The notes: generated by a model not told the origin, from the letters alone. Positions 1-6,572 are shown, counted from the stretch's first letter. The stretch: 9,957 nucleotides of DNA from CAZKXX01 sp964556705 (GCA_964556705.1 CAZKXX010000120.1:1-9957); one strand, 5' to 3'. Numbers and translations: made by a program.

Positions 1-2
1 TG

Positions 3-1133
3 GACCGCATCCGCGTGCAGCTTCACGGCGATTCCTCGAGCCGGCGCTACGACGCGAAGATTATCGGCACCGATAAGTGGACCGATCTCGCAGTCATCAA
101 GATTGACGTGGATCGCGAATTGCCCGCCGCGAAGTTCGGCGATTCCGAGTCCATGCGCGTGGGCGACTGGGTGCTCGCTATCGGCAGCCCCTTCGGGCTC
201 GATTCCACCGTGACCGCGGGCATCATCAGCGCCAAGGGACGCGACATTGAAGGCGGGCCGGAAGGGCAGTTCAAGCGCTTCCTCCAGACCGACGCCGCAA
301 TCAACCCGGGGAATTCCGGCGGGCCGCTGGTGAACCTGGCCGGGCAGGTGGTGGGGATCAACACCGCCATCGCGACGAGCCGCGGCACTTACGACGGCGT
401 CGGGTTTGCGATTCCTTCCGATACAGCGCGCAAGGTCTATAACTCGATCATCGAGACCGGCTCGGTGCAGCGCGGCGCCATCGGAGTTACTTTCCTGAGT
501 GACCAGAATCCGGCGCTGCTGCGCAGCTTCGGCGCCGATCACGGCGTGGTGGTCAATCAGGTGGCGCCCGGCAGTCCCGCGGACAAGGCTGGCCTGCGCC
601 GCGGCGATGTGATCGTGGCCGTGGACGGCAAGCCGATCAAGCGCGGGGACGAGCTGGTGCAGATCGTTTCCGACACGCCCGTGGGCAGCAAGTTGCGGAT
701 CGAATACCTGCGCGACAAGAAAAAGCAATCCACGGCGATTGAAGTCGGCGACCGCAACGTGATTATCGGCCAGACGCGCGAAGGTCCCGAAAGCGGCCCA
801 GGCGATGAAGGCTCGGCCGAGTCGGCCGGCATTCTGGGCGTCATCCCGCGCGGCCTGACGCGCGAGCAGAGCCAGGAACTGGCCCGCGAGCTCAACCTTG
901 CGACGCCGCAAGGCGTGCTCGTTGCCGACGTCGAGCCGCGCAGCTTCGCCGCCGACCTCGGATTGATCCGCGGCGACATTGTCCTGGCCATCAACCATCA
1001 GGCGATCGGTTCCGTCGAGGACTTCAACCGCGTCCAGAACCAGCTCAAGTCCGGCGACGACGTGCTCTTCCTCCTCGCGCGGCGGCAGGGGCGTACGTTT
1101 ACAACGGTTTACCTGGCGGAACGACTCCCTTGA
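3..1133 (+). CDS. htrA: HtrA/DegP-family (Do) periplasmic serine protease, 5'-truncated
   Basis: Envelope protein quality-control protease/chaperone; 376 residues are visible and the frame is open to the left edge, so the signal peptide, N-terminal strand region and catalytic His lie outside the window. Residues counted from the first complete codon at position 3: the triad Asp is in TDLAVIKI (D28) and the nucleophile is Ser105 in NPGNSGGPLV. GSPFGLDSTVTAGIIS is the family's typical substrate-pocket segment. Two PDZ domains follow. PDZ1 is around residues 155-250, with the GVVVNQVAPGSPADKAGL carboxylate-loop region and GDVIVAVDGKPI. PDZ2 is around 275-375, with GVLVADVEPRSFAADLGL and GDIVLAINHQAI. 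Two PDZ domains indicate a DegP/DegQ/MucD-type enzyme rather than the one-PDZ DegS type. The stop codon TGA overlaps the TTG start of the next gene, which suggests translational coupling. Family is secure; the exact paralogue (degP or degQ) cannot be told. Confidence 0.95.
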   Translation, partial: DRIRVQLHGDSSSRRYDAKIIGTDKWTDLAVIKIDVDRELPAAKFGDSESMRVGDWVLAIGSPFGLDSTVTAGIISAKGRDIEGGPEGQFKRFLQTDAAINPGNSGGPLVNLAGQVVGINTAIATSRGTYDGVGFAIPSDTARKVYNSIIETGSVQRGAIGVTFLSDQNPALLRSFGADHGVVVNQVAPGSPADKAGLRRGDVIVAVDGKPIKRGDELVQIVSDTPVGSKLRIEYLRDKKKQSTAIEVGDRNVIIGQTREGPESGPGDEGSAESAGILGVIPRGLTREQSQELARELNLATPQGVLVADVEPRSFAADLGLIRGDIVLAINHQAIGSVEDFNRVQNQLKSGDDVLFLLARRQGRTFTTVYLAERLP

Positions 1134-1723
1134 CGGAGCCGAAGCTTTTGCTGACTTCGACTTCCCGACGAATCCTTTTGTCTTTGCTTGCGCCGATGCT
1201 GGCGGCCGGCTTGGCGCTATCGCTCGACGCTTCGGAAGCGGTGAAAAAAGACGCCTCCGCAGAAAAGGCCGCGCCCGCCGTCAAGGCCGCGCCGAAGAAG
1301 AAAGCCAGTTCTTCGACTCGTCCTACCACGCGACGCCGCGCCCCGGCGCGGAGCTCGAGTTTCAAGCGCCGGATCGCGAGCATGCGGATCCAGCCCGAAC
1401 GCGTACGAGAAATTCAGCAAGCGCTCAAGGATGCCGGCTATTTCGAGCCCGAGCCCCACGGCAAGTACGATGAAGCCACCCAGGAGGCGATGCGGCGCTA
1501 TCAGGCCGACAACGGCTTTCCCGCCAGCGGCCTGCCGGAATCGCGAACCTTGATGAAGCTGGGCCTCGGGCCGCGTCCGCTGCCCGATGACGTGGACCCG
1601 TTGAAGATTGTCGCCGCGCGGGCCCTCTCGGAACCTTCCGAAGAAGCCGAGGCCGAAGAAGCCGCCGCCGCCGAAGAATCCGAGACCGAATCGAACGGGA
1701 TCGCCCTGCCCGCCAGCGAGTGA
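1130..1723 (+). CDS. Small exported protein with a peptidoglycan-binding (PG_binding_1-like) domain
   Basis: 197 residues, starting from a TTG that overlaps the stop of the HtrA gene by 4 nt (TTGA). A later in-frame ATG at 1196 (Met23) is possible but would cut the hydrophobic segment. Visible parts: a signal-peptide-like N-terminus (RR at 13-14, hydrophobic 15-32); a Lys/Ala/Arg-rich, low-complexity linker around 38-82; and a compact helical domain around 86-146 with the VREIQQALKDAGYF ... GKYDEATQEAMRRYQADNGF ... GLPESRTLMKLGL pattern typical of peptidoglycan-binding domain 1. An acidic Ala/Glu-rich tail follows at 168-189. No catalytic domain is attached, so it probably docks on the cell wall rather than cutting it. 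Coupling to HtrA suggests co-expression in the periplasm, perhaps as a wall-bound partner; that role is inference. Domain call is good; specific function unknown. Confidence 0.8.
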   Translation: MTEPKLLLTSTSRRILLSLLAPMLAAGLALSLDASEAVKKDASAEKAAPAVKAAPKKKASSSTRPTTRRRAPARSSSFKRRIASMRIQPERVREIQQALKDAGYFEPEPHGKYDEATQEAMRRYQADNGFPASGLPESRTLMKLGLGPRPLPDDVDPLKIVAARALSEPSEEAEAEEAAAAEESETESNGIALPASE

Positions 1724-1770
1724 CGCGGACTGCGGTTTTCGGCCGCCCACCTGCGACGAACAACCCACGC

Positions 1771-3261
1771 CTACGTATCAATCTGCGCGCGTTGCAGACG
1801 GTCGCTGTAGTCCACGTACACGGACTTCCATTCGGAATAGAAATCGAGCGCGGCCGTGGCGGCCTCGCGGTGGCCGTTGCCCGTCTGCTTGGTGCCGCCG
1901 AAGGGCAGATGGGTCTCGGCGCCGATGGTGGGCGCGTTGACGTAGAAGATGCCCGTTTCAAGGTCGCGCATGGCGCGAAACGCTTTGTTCACATTGCGCG
2001 TGTAAATCGAGGACGACAGCCCGTAGATGACTCCATTCGAAATCTCGATGGCGTCGTCGAGGTCGTTCGCGGGAATCACGCTCACGACGGGCCCGAAGAT
2101 TTCTTCCTGCGAAATGCGCATGTTCGGACCGCAGTCGCCGAAGATCGTGGGCGCATGGAACCAACCTTTGTCGTAGGCGCCTCCGGTGAGCCGCTCGCCG
2201 CCGCACAGGAGCTTCGCGCCCTCGGACTTGCCGATGGCGACGTACTCTTCCACCGTCTTCAATTGCGACTCGCTGATGAGCGGACCCACCTGCACGGTGG
2301 GGTCGAGGCCGTTGCCGACCTTGAGCCCGCGGGCGCGCTCGACGAAGCGATCCAGGAATTCCTGATAGACCTTCTTGTGGACGATGACGCGGCTCGCCGC
2401 GGTGCACCGCTGGCCCGTGGTGCCGAAACCGCCCCAGATCGCGCCATCCACGGCGAGGTCGAGGTTCGCGTCGTCGAGAACGATGATGGCGTTCTTGCCG
2501 CCCATCTCCAGGCAGCAGTGCTTGAAAGTGGACGCGCACGCTTCGGAAACTTTGCGGCCCACTTCCGTCGAGCCCGTGAAGCTGACGACGCGAACGTCCG
2601 CGTGCGTCATCAGTGTGTTGCCCACTTCGCCGCCGCCTCCGGTGACGTAGTTCACCACGCCGCGCGGAATGCCGGCTTCCTCCAGCGCCTTGGCCAGGTT
2701 CCACATCGAAAGCGGCGTGTCCGTGGCGGGTTTCATGACCACCGTGTTGCCGCAGATGAGCGCCGGCATCACCTTCCAGGAAGGAATCGCCATGGGAAAG
2801 TTCCACGGCGTGATCAGCGAGCAGACGCCGATCGGACTGCGAACCGACATGCAGAATTTGTTGGGCAATTCCGAAGTCGTCGTCTGGCCGAACAGGCGGC
2901 GGCCTTCGCCGGCCATGTAGAACGTCATGTCAATCGCTTCCTGCACGTCGCCGCGTGTTTCGTCGAGGATCTTGCCCATTTCGCGCGTCATCTGCTCGGC
3001 GAAGACTTCCTTGCGCTCGACGAGCAGGCGGGCCGCGCGGAAAAGAATCTCGCCGCGCTTGGGGGGCGGCAGGAGGCGCCATGATTTGTAAGCCTGCCGG
3101 GCCGCGGCAATGGCGTTTTCAACGTCCTGCGAATTCGATTTCTGAAAGATTCCGACCAGCTCATCGCGATTCGCGGGGTTGACGTTGTCAAACGTCCGCC
3201 CGCTGACCGATTCCACCCATTCGCCGTCAATGAAGTTCTTGAACACTTTCGGTGGGGCCAT
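1771..3261 (-). CDS. NAD(P)-dependent aldehyde dehydrogenase
   Basis: Oxidises an aldehyde to the acid with NAD(P)+ in the cytoplasm; 496 residues, the usual length for the family. The start ATG (3259-3261) is chosen because GGAGG lies 7-8 nt upstream and the protein then opens with the family-typical KNFIDGEWV. The same frame continues open upstream to 3360, but without a ribosome site. Conserved elements: TPWNFP (Asn154, oxyanion hole), cofactor-binding FTGSTEVGR (229-236), LEMGGKN (general base Glu252), GQRCTAASR (nucleophile Cys286), EEIFGPV (Glu387, nicotinamide ribose) and LPFGGTKQTGNGHREA near the C-terminus. All catalytic residues are present. The sequence resembles semialdehyde dehydrogenases (alpha-ketoglutarate-semialdehyde or amino-acid semialdehyde types), but the substrate cannot be fixed from sequence reading. 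It stands alone on the minus strand, convergent with the peptidoglycan-binding gene and divergent from hrcA. Confidence 0.94.
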   Translation of the reverse strand: MAPPKVFKNFIDGEWVESVSGRTFDNVNPANRDELVGIFQKSNSQDVENAIAAARQAYKSWRLLPPPKRGEILFRAARLLVERKEVFAEQMTREMGKILDETRGDVQEAIDMTFYMAGEGRRLFGQTTTSELPNKFCMSVRSPIGVCSLITPWNFPMAIPSWKVMPALICGNTVVMKPATDTPLSMWNLAKALEEAGIPRGVVNYVTGGGGEVGNTLMTHADVRVVSFTGSTEVGRKVSEACASTFKHCCLEMGGKNAIIVLDDANLDLAVDGAIWGGFGTTGQRCTAASRVIVHKKVYQEFLDRFVERARGLKVGNGLDPTVQVGPLISESQLKTVEEYVAIGKSEGAKLLCGGERLTGGAYDKGWFHAPTIFGDCGPNMRISQEEIFGPVVSVIPANDLDDAIEISNGVIYGLSSSIYTRNVNKAFRAMRDLETGIFYVNAPTIGAETHLPFGGTKQTGNGHREAATAALDFYSEWKSVYVDYSDRLQRAQIDT

Positions 3262-3269
3262 GAGGAAAA

Positions 3270-3274
3270 CCTCC
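3270..3274 (-). promoter_or_regulatory. Shine-Dalgarno site of the aldehyde dehydrogenase
   Basis: The minus strand reads GGAGG here, followed by 8 nt and then ATG at 3261. This perfect ribosome site decides the start against the longer open frame to 3360. Confidence 0.85.
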
Positions 3275-3313
3275 GGAGATGATTCCGTTTTGAAAAACCG
3301 CCTGAGCTCGATG

Positions 3314-3333
3314 CTCCCGGCGCCGAGCGGGAG
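3314..3333. repeat. Inverted repeat at the aldehyde dehydrogenase promoter (possible operator)
   Basis: CTCCCG (3314-3319) and CGGGAG (3328-3333) are perfect 6-bp arms around an 8-nt centre. The repeat overlaps the edge of the candidate -10 and the likely transcription start of the minus-strand gene, where a repressor dimer could bind. It could equally be a leader hairpin. No regulator gene adjoins. Confidence 0.4.
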
Positions 3334-3360
3334 AATATACCAAGGGTCGGATGCCTTCAA
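3332..3360 (-). promoter_or_regulatory. Candidate sigma-70-type promoter of the aldehyde dehydrogenase
   Basis: The minus strand carries TTGAAG (3355-3360), a 17-nt spacer, then TATTCT (3332-3337); an alternative -10 is TATATT with a 15-nt spacer. It would give a leader of about 65 nt before the start codon. The AT-rich island stands out from GC-rich surroundings. The match is moderate, so this is a candidate only. Confidence 0.45.
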
Positions 3361-3441
3361 GCGAGCGGCGGGGAAGGGCCCAGGGCGAGCACGGCCTCAC
3401 TTCGCGCCGAGATTCGACCGCGTTCGAGGGCTCTCCGCATC

Positions 3442-3471
3442 TTGACAAGGTTTGAACCAAGGACATAAAAT
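3442..3471 (+). promoter_or_regulatory. Promoter of the hrcA-grpE-dnaJ operon
   Basis: TTGACA (3442-3447, perfect -35), an 18-nt spacer, and TAAAAT (3466-3471, 5 of 6 to the -10 consensus). Transcription would start near 3478, giving a leader of about 45 nt to hrcA. The spacer contains a short near-palindrome, GGTTTGAACC (3449-3458). A vegetative promoter in front of hrcA fits control by repression rather than by a heat-shock sigma factor. Confidence 0.75.
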
Positions 3472-3499
3472 AGGGGCAGCGTGGAGCCTGTAAATGATT

Positions 3500-3520
3500 G
3501 CAACTACGTATCTTAGTTCC
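3500..3520. promoter_or_regulatory. Imperfect palindrome directly upstream of hrcA (possible repressor operator)
   Basis: GCAACTA (3500-3506), 7-nt spacer, TAGTTCC (3514-3520): 6 of 7 arm positions are complementary, with five consecutive pairs nearest the centre. It ends 2 nt before the hrcA ATG, within the predicted leader, which is a typical place for the HrcA operator. It does not match CIRCE (TTAGCACTC-N9-GAGTGCTAA). It also occupies the place where an SD site would be expected; none is visible. Confidence 0.35.
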
Positions 3521-3522
3521 GC

Positions 3523-4572
3523 ATGGTGAAGGAAGCTAAACTGGGTGTCCGGCAACGGGAGATTCTGGCGACGGTGGTTCGCCAGTACGTCTCCACCGGT
3601 TTGCCTGTGGGCTCGAAAGTGGTGGCTGATCTTCTCGAGGAAGGCGTCAGTGCGGCCACGGTGCGAATCGCCATGGGGCACCTCGAGAAGCAAGGCTATC
3701 TCGATCAGCCGCACGTCTCGGCGGGACGCGTCCCGACCGACAAAGCGTATCGCCTGTTTGTGGATGGGCTGCCGGGCGGCGGCAAACTCGAACTGGAGAC
3801 GGAGCAGTACATCAAAGAGTCTTTGACGGGCGACCCGGACCGGCCCGAAGCGCTCATGGCGAAGACCTCGCACGTGCTCGCGGAGGTCTCGCAGCACGTT
3901 GGCGTGGTTCTGGGCCCCAATTTCGAGGACAAAATTCTCGAGCACATCAAGTTCGTCAAGCTCCCCGGCGGGCGGGTGCTCGCCGTAGTGGTCTCGCGCC
4001 CGGACCTGGTGGAGAACAAAGTCATCCGGGTGGAAGAGGATTTTCCGCAGGAGCTGCTCGACCGCTGCGCCGATTTTCTGAACGAAGAATTCCGCGGCTG
4101 GTCGCTGCGCACGATCCGGCTGGAGCTGTTCAAGCGGGTCGAGGAAATGCAGGCCGTCACCGACCGCGTGCTCTCCACGATGGCGACGCTTTTCGTCGGG
4201 GGCCGGCTCGGGGATGAAGAACCCGGGCCGCTGTTTGTGGAAGGCGCGGCGCGGATGCTCGACCGGCCCGACTTCGACGACTTCCGCAAAGTCCGCGATC
4301 TGCTGGCGACACTGGAAGAGAAGGCCAAGCTGGCCCGCCTGCTTTCGGCCTCTCTCGACACCTCCGGAGCGGGCATCCGCATGGTGATCGGACGGGAGAA
4401 TCCGCACGCCGAGATGCACGACTGCGCCGTGGTGGTGGCGCCTTACCATTACCGCGACCGCGTCGTGGGCGTGCTGGGAGTGGTGGGGCCGCTGCGGATG
4501 GAATACGAACGCGCCATCCGCACGGTGGATTACGTTTCCAACCTTTGCAGCCGGCTTCTCAGTTCCAATTGA
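3523..4572 (+). CDS. hrcA: Heat-inducible transcription repressor HrcA
   Basis: Dimeric repressor of class I heat-shock genes, whose DNA binding usually depends on GroEL; 349 residues, normal length. The N-terminal winged helix-turn-helix is at about 5-75: RQREILATVVRQYVSTGLPVGS, then SAATVRIAMGHLEKQGYL and the hallmark HVSAGRVPTDKAYRLFVD. The GAF-like and dimerisation part follows, closing with the conserved VVGVLGVVGPLRMEYERAI (314-332). The ATG at 3523 is the first start after an in-frame TAG at 3514-3516. No SD is apparent upstream, so initiation may be weak. Odd point: the recognition-helix motif, usually of the form S-x-A-T-I/V-R-N-x-M, has Ile49 where Asn is normal. It is first gene of the operon with grpE and dnaJ. 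Confidence 0.96.
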   Translation: MVKEAKLGVRQREILATVVRQYVSTGLPVGSKVVADLLEEGVSAATVRIAMGHLEKQGYLDQPHVSAGRVPTDKAYRLFVDGLPGGGKLELETEQYIKESLTGDPDRPEALMAKTSHVLAEVSQHVGVVLGPNFEDKILEHIKFVKLPGGRVLAVVVSRPDLVENKVIRVEEDFPQELLDRCADFLNEEFRGWSLRTIRLELFKRVEEMQAVTDRVLSTMATLFVGGRLGDEEPGPLFVEGAARMLDRPDFDDFRKVRDLLATLEEKAKLARLLSASLDTSGAGIRMVIGRENPHAEMHDCAVVVAPYHYRDRVVGVLGVVGPLRMEYERAIRTVDYVSNLCSRLLSSN

Positions 4573-4605
4573 AGTTTCGGGCGCGCGAGGCGAGCCGCGA
4601 AGCAG

Positions 4606-4624
4606 ACGGCGCGAAAAGCGCCGT
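4606..4624 (+). other. Intercistronic hairpin between hrcA and grpE
   Basis: ACGGCGC (4606-4612), loop GAAAA, GCGCCGT (4618-4624): a perfect 7-bp stem with a 5-nt A-rich loop, 33 nt after the hrcA stop. No T-tract follows, so it is not a standard intrinsic terminator. More likely it is an mRNA processing or stability element, or a partial attenuator, between the repressor and the chaperone genes. Confidence 0.6.
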
Positions 4625-4655
4625 GGCCGGGCTGCGAGGAACGTTGTAGAATCGA

Positions 4656-5312
4656 ATGAGCATGAATCAGGACAAGGACGCGCGCATCCCTTCTGAAGAA
4701 TCGAAGTCCGGCCAGGGGAACGAAGGCGCCGCCGAAGCGTCCACCCCCGGGCCGACGCCGGCCGGCGGGACGGAAGGCCCCGTGGACGCGGCGGCTTTTC
4801 AGGCGCTCAAGGGCGAAAAGGACGAGCTTTACGAACGTCTGCTTCGCAAGCAGGCGGAAATGGAAAACCTCCGCAAGCGCGCCCAGCGCGAGAAGGAGGA
4901 ATTTCTCCAGCACGCCACGGCGGACCTCATCCGGGCGTTGCTCCCCACCCTCGACGCCTTCGAGCGCGCGCTCGACCACCGCAATTCCAGCGTGCCGGAA
5001 GATTTCTATCAGGGTGTGGAACTGATTTACCGCGAAATGCTCGAAGTACTCCGTCGCGCGGGCCTGACTCCCATCGAGACGGTGGGTAAGACGTTCGACC
5101 CGCACCTGCACCAGGCGATCGAAGCGGTGGAATCGCCGGACCACCGCGACCAGGAGATTTTGGAGGAGTTGCAGCGCGGATACAAGCTGAAACACCGATT
5201 GTTGAGGCCGGCGGTAGTGCGCGTGGCGGTCCGATCGAAAGGGGCGGCGGCCCCCGGCGCCGGAACGGCGTCGGATTCCTCGGGGCAGGACTCCTCGGGG
5301 AACGCGTCCTGA
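4656..5312 (+). CDS. grpE: Nucleotide exchange factor GrpE
   Basis: Homodimeric cochaperone that releases ADP from DnaK; cytoplasmic. 218 residues. Residues 1-45 are a disordered acidic/Pro-Gly tail. A long coiled-coil helix spans about 48-88 (KDELYERLLRKQAEMENLRKR), followed by the helical bundle (LIRALLPTLDAFERALDH). The beta-wing domain with the family signature spans about 143-192: GKTFDPHLHQAIEAV ... LEELQRGYKLKHRLLRPAVVRVAV. The last 25 residues are a Gly/Ser/Ala-rich tail. The start may be ATG 4656 or ATG 4662; the nearest SD-like GAGGA (4636-4640) is rather far from either. The gene is 83 bp downstream of hrcA and 46 bp before dnaJ, in the same operon. The partner dnaK is not in this window. 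Confidence 0.96.
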   Translation: MSMNQDKDARIPSEESKSGQGNEGAAEASTPGPTPAGGTEGPVDAAAFQALKGEKDELYERLLRKQAEMENLRKRAQREKEEFLQHATADLIRALLPTLDAFERALDHRNSSVPEDFYQGVELIYREMLEVLRRAGLTPIETVGKTFDPHLHQAIEAVESPDHRDQEILEELQRGYKLKHRLLRPAVVRVAVRSKGAAAPGAGTASDSSGQDSSGNAS

Positions 5313-5318
5313 ACGGAA

Positions 5319-5341
5319 CGCGGCGAAGCGTCCGAGCCGCG
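5319..5341 (+). other. Intercistronic hairpin between grpE and dnaJ
   Basis: CGCGGC (5319-5324), an 11-nt loop, and GCCGCG (5336-5341) form a perfect 6-bp GC stem. It lies 6 nt after the grpE stop and ends 6 nt before the dnaJ SD. No T-tract follows. It may influence translation re-initiation at dnaJ or mRNA decay, but such stems also arise by chance in GC-rich DNA. Confidence 0.45.
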
Positions 5342-5347
5342 CACGGC

Positions 5348-5352
5348 GAGGA
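5348..5352 (+). promoter_or_regulatory. Shine-Dalgarno site that fixes the dnaJ start
   Basis: GAGGA lies 6 nt before TTG at 5359. The earlier in-frame TTG at 5353 abuts the site with no spacer, so 5359 is the better start. No in-frame ATG is available near the conserved N-terminus. Confidence 0.7.
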
Positions 5353-5358
5353 TTGGGC

Positions 5359-6480
5359 TTGAACCACAAGCGGGATTATTACGAAGTGCTGGGCGTCGCA
5401 CGCGGCGCCAGCGAGCAGGAAATCAAGAGCGCCTACCGTCGCCTGGCGCTCCAGCACCATCCTGACCGCAATCCGGACTCGAAGGAAATCTCCGAGGAAA
5501 AGTTCAAGGAGATTACCGAGGCTTACAGCGTTTTGGCGGACCCGCAGAAGCGGAGCGCCTACGACCGCTTCGGGCACGACGCCTTCCGCGGAGGCGGTTA
5601 CCAGCCCGATTTCTCCTCAACGATATTCACCGATTTCGCCGACATCTTCGGCGACTTCTTCGGCTTCGGCGACGTGTTCGGGCAGACGCACACTCGGCGC
5701 AGCCGCGCGCAACGCGGCGCGGACCTTCGGTACGACATGGAAATCTCCTTCGACGAAGCCGCGAACGGGCTCGACACCAAAATCAAAATCCCCCGCTGGG
5801 AAACCTGTTCGGAGTGCGGCGGGCGAGGCGCGCGCAAAGGCAGCGAGCCGGTCACCTGTCCGCGATGCCAGGGACGAGGTCACGTCCGGCACCAGCAGGG
5901 ATTTTTCACGATTACCCGCACGTGCCCCGATTGCGAAGGCATGGGCCGCGTGATCAGCGAACCGTGCCGCGCGTGTCGCGGCGAGGGCCGTGTCCGCGAG
6001 GAAAAGGTGCTGGCCTTGAAAATTCCGGCCGGGGTGGACGACGGGACGCGCTTGCGCGTGAGCGGCGAAGGTGAGGCCGGAGCCAACGGCGGCCCGCCCG
6101 GCGACCTCTACGTGGTGCTGAAAGTTCGCGAGCACCCCTTCTTCGAGCGGCGCGGCAGCGACCTCTTCTGCACGATCCCCGTCTCCATCGCTCAGGCCGC
6201 GCTGGGAGCGGACCTCAAAGTTCCTACGCCGAAAGGCGAGGAGAAACTCCACATTCCCGAGGGGACGCAATCCGGGTCGGTGTTTCGACTCCCCCGGAAA
6301 GGCTTCCCGGGCCTCGACGGGCACGGGCGCGGCGATCTTTACGTCACAATCCACGTGGTCATCCCCCGCCACCTGACCCGCGAGCAGCGGCGAATGATCG
6401 AGAGCCTCGCGAACGCCGTTCGAGTCGAGAATAAGCCGCTCGACCGGCGCTCGGCGGAGCGGGCACGCCACAACAGTTGA
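5359..6480 (+). CDS. dnaJ: Chaperone protein DnaJ (type I Hsp40)
   Basis: Cochaperone that delivers unfolded proteins to DnaK and stimulates its ATPase. 373 residues from TTG 5359 (375 if TTG 5353 is used). The full type I layout is present. The J domain spans 5-70, with HPD at 34-36 and DYYEVLGVARGAS at its start. The Gly/Phe region spans about 72-120 and is rich in DF/FGDFFGFGD. The zinc-binding centre spans about 150-210, with four complete CxxCxGxG repeats (CSECGGRG, CPRCQGRG, CPDCEGMG, CRACRGEG). The two C-terminal substrate-binding beta domains cover about 212-340 and are followed by a short basic tail. It is last in the hrcA-grpE-dnaJ operon. All functional residues are intact. Confidence 0.97.
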   Translation: MNHKRDYYEVLGVARGASEQEIKSAYRRLALQHHPDRNPDSKEISEEKFKEITEAYSVLADPQKRSAYDRFGHDAFRGGGYQPDFSSTIFTDFADIFGDFFGFGDVFGQTHTRRSRAQRGADLRYDMEISFDEAANGLDTKIKIPRWETCSECGGRGARKGSEPVTCPRCQGRGHVRHQQGFFTITRTCPDCEGMGRVISEPCRACRGEGRVREEKVLALKIPAGVDDGTRLRVSGEGEAGANGGPPGDLYVVLKVREHPFFERRGSDLFCTIPVSIAQAALGADLKVPTPKGEEKLHIPEGTQSGSVFRLPRKGFPGLDGHGRGDLYVTIHVVIPRHLTREQRRMIESLANAVRVENKPLDRRSAERARHNS

Positions 6481-6492
6481 ACGGCGTGTCCA

Positions 6493-6523
6493 GAGTCGAG
6501 CGTTGAAAGTCGAAAGCGACAGT
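6493..6523 (+). repeat. Degenerate 7-bp tandem repeat array, left copy
   Basis: About four heptamer units in strict 7-nt register; the two central ones are TTGAAAG (6503-6509) and TCGAAAG (6510-6516). Outer units diverge at 2-3 positions. It resembles the short tandemly repeated heptamers found in intergenic DNA of several phyla. It begins 12 nt after dnaJ and is non-coding. Confidence 0.55.
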
Positions 6524-6527
6524 TTTT
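6509..6527 (+). terminator. Weak candidate terminator after dnaJ
   Basis: GTCG (6509-6512), loop AAAG, CGAC (6517-6520), then AG and a run of five T (6523-6527). It lies 29 nt after the dnaJ stop, which is the right place and has the right T-run, but the stem is only 4 bp. It is embedded in the heptamer repeats described at 6493-6523. Confidence 0.3.
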
Positions 6528-6572
6528 CCCCGGAAGTGAAATCTCGAACCGGCCGGCGTAACCAAGCGGTAG

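Noticed and set aside
1732..1746. Small stem GCGG/CCGC in the convergent gap between the peptidoglycan-binding gene and the aldehyde dehydrogenase
   Set aside because: It is only a 4-bp stem with a 7-nt loop and no clear T-run on either side, too weak to call a terminator.
1720..3084. A 454-codon open frame on the plus strand opposite the aldehyde dehydrogenase
   Set aside because: It lies antisense to a full ALDH with all catalytic motifs, is rich in Arg/His/Ala with no recognisable domain, and is the usual mirror frame of GC-rich coding DNA.
3397..4449. A 350-codon open frame on the minus strand opposite hrcA
   Set aside because: It is antisense to a complete HrcA and has a composition typical of a shadow frame; no domain or ribosome site supports it.
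4647..4652. TAGAAT as a -10 element for a separate grpE promoter
   Set aside because: No -35 is found at the right distance, and it lies only 4-10 bp from the start codons, which would require a leaderless mRNA.
5617..6471. A 284-codon open frame on the minus strand opposite dnaJ
   Set aside because: It is a mirror of the conserved DnaJ zinc and C-terminal domains, with no independent evidence for a gene.
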